From Leptospira inadai serovar Lyme str. 10 (lineage in GTDB: Bacteria; Spirochaetota; Leptospiria; Leptospirales; Leptospiraceae), in contig NZ_AHMM02000017.1 in the NCBI RefSeq assembly GCF_000243675.2, positions 62,001 to 126,000 on the forward strand: a DNA stretch of 64,000 bases, given 5' to 3'. This document shows positions 1 through 10,857 of the stretch, in pieces. The notes beneath the pieces are model-generated. The model saw only the letters and a program-made list of their open reading frames with translations. It was not told where the DNA came from and searched no databases. Made by a program: the position numbers and the translations under genes. Position 1 is the stretch's first letter; each line of letters begins with the position of its first letter.

Positions 1-2
1 AT

Positions 3-1631
3 TATGGGGAAGCGAATAAGCATCTAGGCTACGAGGGTTTCGTATTTTTAGGCAAAGATTTTTTCGTAATTCTTACCGCAGCGTTGCAAAACACGCCGGC
101 ATTAGTCGTAAGCGGCCTCCTTATAATTTTTTTCGGACTCCCTTTATTCATCTGGTCGTTCGTAAAATGGAACGGTTACCGATTCTCCGCAGAGAATAAG
201 AAAGCGGAACTGATTCAGATCCCGATTTCGATTTTGGTCGTGTTTTTGCTGTTTCGGGGAGGTATCCAATCCCGGCCGTTACGTTCGACCGAGGCGATTC
301 ATTCGCAAAACGGATTCTTAAATAACCTCCCCCTGAACGGAGTGTTTACCACTTTGATGGACCTAAAGTCCACGGCGATCTCTCCGAACCTAAGACTCTC
401 CCATTCCGAATCCCTCGCGATCGTTAAAAAAGAAATCGATTATCCGGGAGCGAATTTCACCGACGATCGATATCCGATTTTACGGGAAACGAAGGAAACG
501 AGACAGGGAACTCCTCCGAACATAGTGATTATTCTGCTCGAAAGTTGGACGGGAAAATTTATCCGCCCAAACGGGACCGGTCTCGTCGGAGGGAAGGAAT
601 TGACTCCTAATTTTAATTCCCTAATTTCGAAGGGCAAATATTTCCCTCATTTCTTCGCCACGGGAGGAAGGACGACTAACGGTCTTTTGTCCGTTCTCAC
701 CGGCATTCCGGACAGGCCCGGAATTACCGTCATTCGCACGCATCAGGTTCTAGGTAATTTCGGAGGACTTGGAACCGTATTGAAGCAAGCGGGTTATAAT
801 ACGTTATTCGTGCATGGCGGCGATATCGGCTTCGATAACATGAGTTTTCTGTTTCCGCATTGGGGCTTTGAATCCATTGTCGGACGGGAAGAAATGCGGC
901 AGAAAAACGAATATACCTCCGGTGCTTGGGGATACTTCGACGAAGACGTTTTGGATGAACTTCAAAAAAGAATGTCGGTAACCAAACCCCCTTTCCTCGC
1001 GGTATCTCTCACATTGACCACTCACTATCCGTACGAAGTGCCGGAGAAGGAATTCGAGATTTTTCCGAATTCGGTTCAGGACTACGATTATTTTAACACC
1101 TATCATTATTCCGACTGGGCGCTCGGTAAATTTATCGAGAAAGTACGCAAATCTCCCTACTTCGACAATACGATATTCGTTTTCGTGGCCGACCACACGC
1201 ATCATAGAAATCTAAATCCGTATGAGGACAGAAATATTCCGTTGCTTCTGTATTCTCCTAAACTCGTGAAACCCGGAATCGACAATCGAATTTCCTCCCA
1301 GTTAGACGTACTGCCGACCATATTGGGATTGGTCGGGAAAAAACTAAAATTCTCGGCCATGGGCCGGGATCTACTTTCGGATCAGGAACAAGGAAGGGCG
1401 TATTTTGCCTTCTCGAGCGTGATCGGTTGGATCGAGAGAGGTCTATCTTTCTATCGATTCACCGACGGGGACGTAAGAGACGCGACTCCGTTCCCGCCCG
1501 AAAAGAAAACGAATTTCTGCGAATCGTCCCGATCCATTTGCGATGAATACGAAACGAAAGCGAAAGCGTTCTTTAATTTGAGCTACGAACTTTTGAATTC
1601 GAACTCGATTTATCCGCCTAAGGAAAAATAG
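3..1631 (+). CDS. LTA synthase family sulfatase / phosphoglycerol transferase-like protein (5' partial)
   Basis: The reading frame is open from the first bases of the window, so the true start and the N-terminal membrane helices lie upstream. The visible part has the end of a membrane domain followed by an extracytoplasmic sulfatase-fold domain. Metal and nucleophile signatures of the LTA synthase/OpgB family are visible: an ESW motif, then GGRTTNGLLSVLTG, whose Thr is the likely nucleophile, then FVADHTHH and a PLLLYSP strand. Enzymes of this family move phosphoglycerol or phosphoethanolamine from phospholipids onto envelope glycans outside the inner membrane. Gram-negative spirochetes lack lipoteichoic acid, so the acceptor here is unknown. 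It precedes a NeuB-type gene by about 130 bp, which fits a surface-glycan role (inference). Confidence 0.85.
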   Translation, partial: YGEANKHLGYEGFVFLGKDFFVILTAALQNTPALVVSGLLIIFFGLPLFIWSFVKWNGYRFSAENKKAELIQIPISILVVFLLFRGGIQSRPLRSTEAIHSQNGFLNNLPLNGVFTTLMDLKSTAISPNLRLSHSESLAIVKKEIDYPGANFTDDRYPILRETKETRQGTPPNIVIILLESWTGKFIRPNGTGLVGGKELTPNFNSLISKGKYFPHFFATGGRTTNGLLSVLTGIPDRPGITVIRTHQVLGNFGGLGTVLKQAGYNTLFVHGGDIGFDNMSFLFPHWGFESIVGREEMRQKNEYTSGAWGYFDEDVLDELQKRMSVTKPPFLAVSLTLTTHYPYEVPEKEFEIFPNSVQDYDYFNTYHYSDWALGKFIEKVRKSPYFDNTIFVFVADHTHHRNLNPYEDRNIPLLLYSPKLVKPGIDNRISSQLDVLPTILGLVGKKLKFSAMGRDLLSDQEQGRAYFAFSSVIGWIERGLSFYRFTDGDVRDATPFPPEKKTNFCESSRSICDEYETKAKAFFNLSYELLNSNSIYPPKEK

Positions 1632-1761
1632 GCAAAAACGAGTCTAAATTTTCTGATCCTTAGCTTTCCGAAAATTTCATCGGATGTACTTAGGTAGAAA
1701 TTCCGGTTTTCTAACGGAAAAAGAACCGATCTTTAAAATACGAACTTTCAGGTATATAGGA

Positions 1762-2781
1762 ATGGTATTTTCAAAACATTTTAAATTGGATCATCGACAA
1801 GAACTCGGCCCCGATACTCCTCCGTTTCTAGTCGCGGAAATCGGGCTCAATCACAACGCGGATTCGGAGATCGGAAAAAGATCCATAGAGGCCGCCAAAA
1901 AATCGGGCGCGAATGCGGTGAAATTTCAAAGCTATCGCACGCAGGACTTCCTAGACGTTTCCAATCCCAAAGCGAAAGTCTTGGTGGATATTTTCAAACA
2001 GTACGAACTTTCCGAAACTCTGCATCGGGAATTCAAAAAAACCGCGGAAGACGAGGGATTATTTTTCTTTTCCACGCCATTGGATTCTAAAAGCGTCGAT
2101 CTGTTGGTATCTCTCGGTGTCGCCGCGCTAAAAATCGCAAGCGGGGACATCGTAAATAAGAAACTACTGGAAAAATGCGCCTCCACGAAGCTCCCGATTT
2201 TTCTCTCAACGGGTGCGGCCGAGGGATTCGAAGTGTTGCGCGCCTTGGAATTTTTAGAACAACAAGGAGTAAAGGATCTATTACTCTTTCATTGCGTATC
2301 CCTTTATCCCACCCCGCCTGAAAAGACGAATTTGAGAACATTATCTTATTACCGACATCTATTCCCGGGGCCGTTGGGGTTTTCGGACCATACCGGAGGG
2401 ACGTTGGCCGGAGCGTTAGCGGTCAGCATGGGCGCAACTGCATTAGAAAAGCATTTTACACTGGATAAAAGTCTCCCTGGTCCCGACCATACTATCTCGG
2501 TAGATCCTGTGGAATTTTCCACGTACGCAAAAAACGCTCGGCTGGCATTCGAAATGAGAGGCGAAAGAAAAAAAATCGTTCAGCCGGAAGAGAAAGCGGG
2601 ACGATTTTTCGGACGCCGATCCTTGTATCTCGGGGAGGACGGAAATCCTATCGCGCTACGACCCGATTTGAGCCAGGAAAACGCGACCTACCTTGATTCA
2701 TGGAAAATCGAAGAAGCCGATTCATTGCTTTCGGATGGAGCGGCGATAAATCCCGGAGACGCGTTCAAAGCCAAAGCATGA
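1762..2781 (+). CDS. N-acetylneuraminate/pseudaminate synthase family protein (NeuB-like)
   Basis: NeuB-family enzymes condense phosphoenolpyruvate with a hexosamine to make nonulosonic acids such as sialic, legionaminic or pseudaminic acid. Family motifs occur in order: [52 protein letters not shown] and [10 protein letters not shown] followed by GPDH. The C-terminus after GRRSLYLG is about the size of the antifreeze-like SAF domain but poorly conserved. An ATG 78 bp upstream (1684) is in frame. I prefer 1762 because it places the conserved AEIG motif at the usual distance from the N-terminus. The stop overlaps the next start (ATGA), so translation is probably coupled to the M23 peptidase gene. 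The sugar substrate cannot be told from sequence. Confidence 0.85.
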   Translation: MVFSKHFKLDHRQELGPDTPPFLVAEIGLNHNADSEIGKRSIEAAKKSGANAVKFQSYRTQDFLDVSNPKAKVLVDIFKQYELSETLHREFKKTAEDEGLFFFSTPLDSKSVDLLVSLGVAALKIASGDIVNKKLLEKCASTKLPIFLSTGAAEGFEVLRALEFLEQQGVKDLLLFHCVSLYPTPPEKTNLRTLSYYRHLFPGPLGFSDHTGGTLAGALAVSMGATALEKHFTLDKSLPGPDHTISVDPVEFSTYAKNARLAFEMRGERKKIVQPEEKAGRFFGRRSLYLGEDGNPIALRPDLSQENATYLDSWKIEEADSLLSDGAAINPGDAFKAKA

Positions 2782-3893
2782 AGCGGATAGTTTATTATTT
2801 CCTGATATTCTTATTCTCTTTTCGGATTGATGCCGCTCCTAAAACGTTCGGCTCGTTAGGCTCCGAAATAGATTACCTGGATTTCGGAAGATTGTTGGTT
2901 GCCCCGTTTTCTTATTCGGTTTCTTCGATCTTTCATGAAGAGTACGGGGCATTCAATCTTTTCGATTCGGACCCGAAGACCCATTGGTATTCCTCGTCCG
3001 GACCGCATCCTGAATGGATAACCGTCGATTTCGGATCCAAACGACTCATCAATGGGATCGAATTAGTCGTCCCCGTCTTTCGAGGTAAACGCTCCGTGGA
3101 CGAGTATGAAATTCAAGTATTGTATCAGGAAACGTGGAAAACGATTTTCAGAAACGAGCGAGTGGAGTTAATAAACACTCATCGCATTCCTCCGATGGAC
3201 GCCTCCCTGGTTCGAATTTATTTTCCGAAGAAAGAAGACAAAAGCATCGTAATCAGCGAATTCAAAATTCTACTAAACGATATTCCTTTAAACGAGGTGC
3301 CGCGGCGACTGACCGGTTATATGTATCCGATTCCGGAAGGATTGCTCCCCCCTAAGGAAGCCCAGCTACCGGGCGCGCCTAGAGAATATAGAAATGGGAT
3401 CCACAAAGGTTTGGATATTTATTTCAAAAAGGAAAAAGACGGAACCCCGAGGAGACTTACCTTTTCCGATTCTCTAATATCTCCGGGGGACGGGATCATC
3501 GTGCGTGCCGATTTGAATTACGTCCCTATGACCGTACCCGAATTTCAGTATCATTCCTCTCAGGCCCAAAAAAACGGAGTCACTTATGTAGAGAGGGATT
3601 TCGGAGGAAGGCAGGTTTGGATCGATCATGGAAACGGAGTGATGTCCTCATTCAATCATTTATCCTCGATTAAAAAAGGACTCGAGATCGGCTCTAAAGT
3701 GAAGGCAGGTGAAGAAATCGGCACTGCCGGGAACTCCGGCTTAATCGGGGAAGCGAAACAATCCGACGAAAATATTCACTTACATTTCGAGATCTGGGTA
3801 GACGGAGAATATCTGGGAGCCGGCATTTCCGGGCCGCAAATGAGGAAATTACTCCAATTCTTCTTTTCACGTTCCGACTTTCTCGTAAAATAG
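2778..3893 (+). CDS. M23 family metallopeptidase with N-terminal discoidin-like domain
   Basis: This is a secreted cell-wall peptidase-like protein of 371 residues. A signal peptide ([19 protein letters not shown]) is followed at about residues 50-135 by an F5/8-type C (discoidin-like) sugar-binding domain with [14 protein letters not shown] and WITVDFGS. The LytM/M23 domain fills the C-terminal half: HKGLD near residue 208 and HLHFEIW near residue 334 supply the zinc-binding HxxxD and HxH motifs, with WIDHGNGV between them. All zinc ligands are present, so it may be active rather than an EnvC/NlpD-type regulator. The start is the ATG overlapping the neuB-like stop, directly before the signal peptide; an upstream in-frame start at 2700 lies inside neuB and is unlikely. 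Confidence 0.87.
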   Translation: MKRIVYYFLIFLFSFRIDAAPKTFGSLGSEIDYLDFGRLLVAPFSYSVSSIFHEEYGAFNLFDSDPKTHWYSSSGPHPEWITVDFGSKRLINGIELVVPVFRGKRSVDEYEIQVLYQETWKTIFRNERVELINTHRIPPMDASLVRIYFPKKEDKSIVISEFKILLNDIPLNEVPRRLTGYMYPIPEGLLPPKEAQLPGAPREYRNGIHKGLDIYFKKEKDGTPRRLTFSDSLISPGDGIIVRADLNYVPMTVPEFQYHSSQAQKNGVTYVERDFGGRQVWIDHGNGVMSSFNHLSSIKKGLEIGSKVKAGEEIGTAGNSGLIGEAKQSDENIHLHFEIWVDGEYLGAGISGPQMRKLLQFFFSRSDFLVK

Positions 3894-3913
3894 ATCCGAA
3901 ATAGAATTACGAA

Positions 3914-4642
3914 CTAAGATTTTCTTAAGCGGCGTAAAAATTCCGTCTCGATAACCGGACCGTTATTAATCGTTTTCTTATATAGAAAATTGCGTAAATG
4001 AACGGCTTCTTCCTCGGTCAGTTCCCAGCCTTCGACTTCCCTTCTCACGCGAGGAATCAGATGAGAGAGAACTATCGCTACCGTTACGGAGAGATTGTAA
4101 CTTTCGGTAAATCCGAACATCGGTAATCGTAGGTGAAGATCTGCCTGGGATAAGGCGATTGCAGAAAGACCGATTTCTTCGGCTCCGAATAACACCGCCG
4201 TCGGTCGATCCAAGGGCAGGCTCTCAAGCGAATGAAAGGTTTCCCCGTCCCCCCAGGGCGATGTCGCGACGATTCTATATCCCGATTCTTTCAGATGACG
4301 GAGACAAAACCTCGTATTGTCCTCGCCCATCGATTGATAACGATGGATTCTCAACCATTTTTGAGCTCCCTTGGCTACTCCCGCATTCGGTCTATATGAA
4401 TTCCGATTTTCAACCGCATACACGTCGCTTAAACCGAGACATTCGGAGGTTCTCAGCGTTGCACTAGCATTAAAAGGTTGGAATATATCCTCCAATACAA
4501 TTGTTAAGTACTTTGTGCGAAACGAGAGAACTTCCTCGATTTTTCGGCGTCGAGACTCGGATAACATCTCCGCGAAGTATCGATTGAGGGCTCGCGCCTC
4601 CATCAGATTAGGAACTTCCTCGAATTCAATCATTGGCCGCAT
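3914..4642 (-). CDS. TrmH-type tRNA/rRNA 2'-O-methyltransferase (SpoU family)
   Basis: This SPOUT-fold S-adenosylmethionine-dependent RNA ribose methyltransferase resembles TrmH (Gm18 of tRNA). Motif 1 is seen as NASATLRTSECLG with the catalytic Arg, motif 2 as LFGAEEIGLS, and motif 3 as LPMFGFTESYNLSV, which forms the cofactor-binding knot. The 242-residue length fits TrmH. An in-frame ATG nine bases downstream (4633) is an alternative start. The gene converges on the M23 peptidase gene with a 20-bp gap and diverges from fliF. The exact RNA target is not fixed by the sequence. Confidence 0.85.
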   Translation of the reverse strand: MRPMIEFEEVPNLMEARALNRYFAEMLSESRRRKIEEVLSFRTKYLTIVLEDIFQPFNASATLRTSECLGLSDVYAVENRNSYRPNAGVAKGAQKWLRIHRYQSMGEDNTRFCLRHLKESGYRIVATSPWGDGETFHSLESLPLDRPTAVLFGAEEIGLSAIALSQADLHLRLPMFGFTESYNLSVTVAIVLSHLIPRVRREVEGWELTEEEAVHLRNFLYKKTINNGPVIETEFLRRLRKS

Positions 4643-4762
4643 ATTCTCAACATATGCAAGAAAGATCTAAACGGACAAGTCCATCGCGAACTAGGGAAAG
4701 GAAAACAATACTATACATCTAGAACGTAAGAAAAAAAATTCTAAAGTTTTTTTAAAAAGGGA

Positions 4763-4790
4763 TTGTACTTTGTTTCCGAAAATCTATTAT
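4763..4790 (+). promoter_or_regulatory. Putative sigma-70-type promoter of the fliF operon
   Basis: TTGTAC and TATTAT are separated by 16 bp, in an AT-rich stretch 30 bp before the fliF start. The -10 box matches consensus at five of six positions; the -35 box is weaker. A Shine-Dalgarno-like GGTGAAG lies just before the ATG. No sigma-28-type box was evident. Confidence 0.45.
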
Positions 4791-4819
4791 GTCCCCTATC
4801 TTGTCGGTGGTGAAGAAAT

Positions 4820-6519
<1,700 letters not shown>

Positions 6520-6520
<1 letters not shown>

Positions 6521-7488
6521 TGGAATCCCTGTCCGGTAATAAGAACCGGGCGGGTCGCCTCCTCCGAATTCTGGGGGAGCACCTTCCCCCGGAAGTTTTT
6601 CGTCACCTCGGTCCCAAGGATACGAGTAGACTCTTAGAGAGCTTTCATAAAAGCGGAAAGCTCGATGCCAAAGAGGAACGCGAATTATTGGGTTCTTTCC
6701 TGGAAGGGATTTCTTCCGTTCCGAAAGAAGGATTGGATAAGGACACGTTCGCCCTCATCCAAGAATTGGAATCCATTCTTAAAGACGGACTTTCAACCGA
6801 ACCCGACTGGCTTAACGAGCTAAAGGAGTTTAATAAGGAGGAATTATCCAGAATCGTCGCAGGCGAGGAACCGGATCGAATCGCGCTCATTCTCTGCTTT
6901 GCGGATCCGGATGTATCCGCTCGCGTCTTGGAGGAGTTCCCGTACGAGCTTCAGGAAAACATTCTGCTCCAAATTCGAGATTTGGATTTATCCTCCGAAT
7001 CCGGAAAGGATTCGCTGGAGCGATTTCTACGCTTTAAAAAAGAGGCAATAAAGCATCCTGGGATAAGCACTCCGGTAAGAGACAGAATGGGAAAACGCGC
7101 CGCGGACTTGTTGGGCAAAATGGACCCGCAAGATTCTCGGAAATTATTCACTAGGATACGCGAAAAGAACCCTGCGTTTGCCGAAAATATAAACGAACAC
7201 TTCTTTCGGATGGAAGATTTTCTAGAGCTAAATCGGGAGAATCTGAATAAATTTCTTTCAGATATTCACCCGATCGTGGTCGCCGTTGCCCTTCGAGGAA
7301 CCGAACCTGAAACCAGAGCGCAACTCCTAGAAAGGATGGAACCGTCTCTGGTTTCAATCGTCCGGCTAGAAGAAGATTCGATGGGACCGATTTCCCTAGC
7401 GGAGATCGAAACCGCCCAAAACGGTGTTCTTGAAATCTTCAGGGATTCCGTAGAATCGGGAAGAATCAAGTTCCGGAGAAACGTCTGA
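6520..7488 (+). CDS. fliG: Flagellar motor switch protein FliG (divergent copy)
   Basis: FliG links the MS ring to the C ring and carries the torque helix. The length (322 residues) and the three-domain layout fit. The middle-domain EHPQ motif is replaced by E116-E117-P118-D119. In the C-terminal torque region, aligned by eye to Escherichia coli FliG, K264 is Arg, R281 is Ser276, D288 is Leu283, D289 is Glu284 and R297 is Ser292. The following [12 protein letters not shown] still identifies the domain. Spirochetes often have more than one FliG; this one may be structural or specialised, with a canonical copy elsewhere (inference). It is embedded in fliF-fliG-fliH with a one-base overlap upstream. 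Confidence 0.88.
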
Positions 7489-7491
7489 ACT

Positions 7492-8415
7492 ATGGCCAAA
7501 CTCGTCTTTAAACCCATTCAAATCGCCGACATGCAGGATCAGGTCGAGCTGCAAATACCGGATAAGTATAAAAAATTTCATCGGGATGAAGACGCCGAAG
7601 AGTTCGAAGTCGATCAGGAAGGAAACATTATCGAGCAATACCAAGGTCCTTCAATCGAAGAGATCGAGGCGGAGCTAAACCGCTATAAGGAAGAAACGGA
7701 AGAAAGCATCAAGAAGATGCTGGAAGATTCCCGCCGGAAAGCCGAAGAAATCGAAGAAGAAGGCCGTAAAAAAGCTTTCCAAATGATCCAAGACTCGAAA
7801 GAGAAAATCAAGTTAGACGAGGACTCCGGGAAAGCAAAAGCGGAGCAAATCTTGGAACGGGCCAAGATGGAAGCCGAGAGGATGATCAAAGAGGCCGAAA
7901 TGAAGACGGCCGAAATCGAGCATGAGGCCTACCTGAAAGGCTTTGAAGCGGGTCGCGAAGTCGGTTTCCGAAAAGGCCAAGGAGAGGTTCGAAGACTGAT
8001 CGATCGTTTAGGGACTATCGTCGGGAAAGCCATCGATATTCGGGCCGAATTGATCCAGGCCTCGGAAAAGCAAATGGTCGAAATGATCCTGATCATTGCG
8101 CGTAAGATCATCAAAGACGAAATCATCGAACGTAAAGAAATCGTGTTAAATAATATCAGAGAGGCTCTCAAAAGAATCAAAGATCGGGATAGAGTGGACA
8201 TTCGAGTTAACTTTGCCGATCTCGAGATCACCACCGCGCACAAGGATGAACTCATTAAACTCATGGAGTCTCTACGAAAAGTCAATATTTACGAAGATTC
8301 TCGCGTGGACAGAGGCGGAGTCATTATCGAAACCGATGTCGGTGCAATCGACGCCCGAATTTCCACGCAGCTCAAAGAAATCGAAGAAGCCATCCGAAAT
8401 GCGGAGCCGATATAA
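7492..8415 (+). CDS. fliH: Flagellar assembly protein FliH (export ATPase regulator)
   Basis: FliH binds the ATPase FliI and tethers it to the export gate and C ring. The protein (307 residues) is longer than the roughly 230 residues usual for the family. A long charged coiled coil spans about residues 55-150, rich in Glu/Lys/Ala, followed by repeated Gly-spaced residues (AYLKGFEAGREVGFRKGQG) like the GxxxG segment of FliH. The C-terminal VATPase-E-like domain ends with DSRVDRGGVIIETDVG. The start is 3 bp after the fliG stop. Unlike the other tightly packed genes of this operon, it is followed by a 501-bp gap filled with repeats. Confidence 0.93.
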   Translation: MAKLVFKPIQIADMQDQVELQIPDKYKKFHRDEDAEEFEVDQEGNIIEQYQGPSIEEIEAELNRYKEETEESIKKMLEDSRRKAEEIEEEGRKKAFQMIQDSKEKIKLDEDSGKAKAEQILERAKMEAERMIKEAEMKTAEIEHEAYLKGFEAGREVGFRKGQGEVRRLIDRLGTIVGKAIDIRAELIQASEKQMVEMILIIARKIIKDEIIERKEIVLNNIREALKRIKDRDRVDIRVNFADLEITTAHKDELIKLMESLRKVNIYEDSRVDRGGVIIETDVGAIDARISTQLKEIEEAIRNAEPI

Positions 8416-8445
8416 TCTACCATTCACGTCCAATCCCTACTCTCC

Positions 8446-8475
8446 TACCCGGTCTCCTTTCGAGGGGGCCGGGTA
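8446..8475 (+). terminator. Strong hairpin downstream of fliH
   Basis: Two 13-base arms pair around a TTCG loop (TACCCGGTCTCCT and AGGGGGCCGGGTA), with two G-T mismatches that would be G-U pairs in RNA. No T-run follows, so it may be an mRNA-end stabiliser or a non-canonical terminator rather than a standard intrinsic terminator. Confidence 0.5.
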
Positions 8476-8498
8476 CGGGGAATCTCTTCTCCGGTTTA

Positions 8499-8636
8499 CA
8501 GAGGACAGAGGTCTGAAGACAGTAGCTGCTCGAGGTTGGAAAAGTTACAGAAGTAGAGGAAAGATCCCCTTTACACAGAAATTTTTCTCGGGAAGATGGA
8601 AACCCGGCTCATCAATGTTCTGCCTTCCGTCCTCTG
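8499..8636 (+). repeat. Heptamer-armed interspersed element, copy A
   Basis: This copy starts with CAGAGGA CAGAGGT CTGAAGA followed by GTAGCTGCTCGAGGTTGG. It ends with a sequence whose reverse complement begins CAGAGGA CGGAAGG CAGAACATTG. The arms extend outward as CGGTTTA and TGAACCG, giving inverted ends of about 20 bp. The roughly 100-bp core is shared with copies at 29219-29350, 48946-49108, 53882-54041 and 54042-54231. No coding capacity is seen. Confidence 0.8.
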
Positions 8637-8644
8637 TGAACCGT

Positions 8645-8776
8645 AGAGTAGAATTTACTTAATAAACCCCGCCCTTTTTGGGTGGGGGCCGGAGCGAAGC
8701 GGTGGAAAAATCTCGTACCACAAAATTACTCCTTCGACAAGAAGTTTTTCAAAATGGAATCAGTGGGAGCTCCCAC
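8645..8776 (+). repeat. GC-hairpin interspersed repeat (second family), copy 1
   Basis: This 132-bp sequence is very similar by eye to 29087-29217. It holds a hairpin (CCCCGCCC, short T loop, GGGTGGGG), a CCGGAGCGAAGCGG motif and a closing perfect palindrome GTGGGAGCTCCCAC. Both copies lie directly beside a heptamer-armed element. It may be a mobile hairpin repeat or a structured RNA. Confidence 0.75.
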
Positions 8777-8857
8777 AGATCTCTGTCCCTCGGTTTCATT
8801 CTAAGTTATTTAGGCTGGATACTGTGCGACATAATTCTATTATATTCACATTATAAC

Positions 8858-8886
8858 TTGACTTTAGAGGATTTTTTTCCTACCGT
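8858..8886 (+). promoter_or_regulatory. Possible promoter for fliI
   Basis: TTGACT is followed after 17 bp by TACCGT, 31 bp before the fliI start and in an AT-rich stretch. The -10 match is poor. It is worth noting because the 501-bp repeat-filled gap probably separates fliI from the fliF-fliH transcript. Confidence 0.3.
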
Positions 8887-8916
8887 AAACCTATTCATAG
8901 GCCCGGTTCCGCTAGA

Positions 8917-10281
8917 ATGATTGAGAAGAAATTTTACGAGAAGGTCGACGTCATCTCCAAGTATTTCCTCATCCTGGATCGAACCGAGACAATCCGTAAA
9001 TCGGGTCGAGTCGTTCGAGTCGCCGGAAACGTAATCTATTCGGAGGGACCTCCCGATTCGAAGATCGGCGAAATCATGGACGTCGAAAAAGCCGGCATTG
9101 AAGGCTATCTTCAATGCGAAATCGTCGGATTCGAAAATCATGTCTACACTCTGATGCCTCTCGGCCCCGTCGAAGGAGTCTATCCGGACGCGTTCGTTTT
9201 TTCTTCCGGTCGCCGCCTTACCGTTCCCGTAGGCAAGGAACTCCTCGGGCGGGTATTAAATGGAGTCGGAAAACCGATCGATAAGAAAGGTTTAATCATC
9301 ACTTCCGACGAAAAATCTCCGGAGGGCGAAAGTATCAATCCTTTAGATCGCCCGATCATTCGCGATATCTTACTAACCGGAGTCCGAGCGATCGATGGGA
9401 TCTTAACGGTCGGTCGCGGACAGCGATTGGGAATTTTTTCGGGTTCAGGTGTGGGAAAATCCAGCCTTTTAGGAATGATCTCCCGCTTCACCGACGCGGA
9501 CGTAAACATAATCGCCTTGGTCGGTGAGCGCGGTCGAGAAGTGAACGAATTTATAGAGAGGGACTTAGGAAAGGAAGGCCTTGCCAGATCTGTCGTCTTT
9601 GCGGCAACTTCTGATTCCCCTAAAATGGAGCAGGTTAACTGCGCCCTTCTCGCGACTTCTGTTGCGGAGTATTTCAGAGAGCAAGGACTTCATGTCAACT
9701 TAATGATGGACTCCCTTACTAGATTTGCTCATGCAAACCGGGAAATATCAGTCTCCAATCACGAGCCTCCGATAACCAGAGGATTTAGTTCCTCCGTTTT
9801 TAGTAAACTAGCCCGGTTGGTCGAGCGTTCCGGAACATCCAAAGCAGGCGGTAGCATCACCGGCTTTTATACGATTCTTACGGATACCGATGAAATGGAA
9901 GATCCGGTGGCCGACGCCGTTCGAGGTTATATAGACGGTCATATCGTCTTATCCAGAAAAATCGCCGAGCGTAACCATTACCCCGCAATCGATATCCCAG
10001 GATCTCTTTCCCGGGTAATGCAATCGATTACCGACGAAGATCATTTTATGAGGGCCGGTATGATACGTGAATTAGTTTCGATGTACAATTCGGTCGAAGA
10101 ATTAATACTTCTTAACGCGTATGTTCGCGGTTCGGACGCGAAAGTAGATCTAGCGATTCGGAAGAAAGAAAAGATCGACACCTTCCTTCGGCAAAAGCTG
10201 TTCGAAAAAAGTCCGTTTCCTCAGACCTTAAGCGCACTTAGGGATATCCTAAGGGAAGAACGGGAGGAGGAGGAATTTTAA
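8917..10281 (+). CDS. fliI: Flagellum-specific export ATPase FliI
   Basis: FliI is the F1-beta-like hexameric ATPase that energises substrate docking at the flagellar type III export gate. At 454 residues it has the family length. The Walker A motif is GIFSGSGVGKSS, the region around ALVGERGREVNEF matches the family signature, and LMMDSLTRFAHANREI carries the Walker B aspartate. The ATG follows the repeat-filled gap after fliH, so it may have its own promoter. It is followed after 3 bp by fliJ. Confidence 0.97.
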   Translation: MIEKKFYEKVDVISKYFLILDRTETIRKSGRVVRVAGNVIYSEGPPDSKIGEIMDVEKAGIEGYLQCEIVGFENHVYTLMPLGPVEGVYPDAFVFSSGRRLTVPVGKELLGRVLNGVGKPIDKKGLIITSDEKSPEGESINPLDRPIIRDILLTGVRAIDGILTVGRGQRLGIFSGSGVGKSSLLGMISRFTDADVNIIALVGERGREVNEFIERDLGKEGLARSVVFAATSDSPKMEQVNCALLATSVAEYFREQGLHVNLMMDSLTRFAHANREISVSNHEPPITRGFSSSVFSKLARLVERSGTSKAGGSITGFYTILTDTDEMEDPVADAVRGYIDGHIVLSRKIAERNHYPAIDIPGSLSRVMQSITDEDHFMRAGMIRELVSMYNSVEELILLNAYVRGSDAKVDLAIRKKEKIDTFLRQKLFEKSPFPQTLSALRDILREEREEEEF

Positions 10282-10284
10282 TCC

Positions 10285-10857
10285 ATGAAGAGATTTAGGT
10301 TTCGACTGGATCCGGTGCTTCGTCTTCGAAAAATTGCGGAAGATAAGAAGCTCCAAGAGTTATCCGAACTAGTAGCGGAAATCAATCTTCGTAACCTTGA
10401 AATCGAAGAGAACGAGTCCAGGATTCATAGCCTCGCTTCCACACCTTTGGAAGGGAGTTCCGGCTTACGGGAATATTCATATATGCAAACTTATATTCGC
10501 CAGCTGCTGACCCGCAATACGGAACTACTCGAAGAAATCCGTTCTTACGACGAGCCAGTATCCAAAAAAAGGGCGGAAGTGACCGAAGCCAGAAAGGATA
10601 AAAAGGTAATGGAGCTCCTCAAGGAGAAGCGATTTGCGGAATACATTAAACGTTATAAGAAAGGCGAACAAGTCGAGGCTGAAGAACTCTTCTTAGTCGG
10701 ATATTTTAGGAAACAACGGGAGGCGAGGGATGGAATTCAAGAAACTGGAAGGGATCCGAAAGTATTTACCTACGATACGGGAAGCGTCGAACGGACCGGT
10801 ACGGAAGATGCGGGACTTTCTGAGCTCAGAAAACTTTATGAGCGCTTTAAAAAGTGA
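10285..10857 (+). CDS. fliJ: Flagellar export protein FliJ
   Basis: FliJ is the coiled-coil stalk that engages the FliI hexamer and FlhA. The start MKRFRFRLDPVLRLRKIAEDKK is the classic FliJ N-terminus, followed by a heptad-rich coiled coil to about residue 140. The protein is 190 residues, longer than the usual 145-150. The extra C-terminal part, from about residue 149, overlaps a second reading frame (10730-11008) that has its own strong ribosome-binding site. The tail looks low in conserved features and may be dispensable (inference). Confidence 0.88.
   Translation: MKRFRFRLDPVLRLRKIAEDKKLQELSELVAEINLRNLEIEENESRIHSLASTPLEGSSGLREYSYMQTYIRQLLTRNTELLEEIRSYDEPVSKKRAEVTEARKDKKVMELLKEKRFAEYIKRYKKGEQVEAEELFLVGYFRKQREARDGIQETGRDPKVFTYDTGSVERTGTEDAGLSELRKLYERFKK

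Noticed and set aside
1646..1677. AAATTTTC/GAAAATTT inverted repeat between the first two genes
   Set aside because: The stem is all AT except one pair, the loop is long and there is no T-run; too weak to call.
8213..8662. Open frame running from fliH into the repeat gap
   Set aside because: It overlaps fliH in another frame and runs through a repeat element; no protein-like features.
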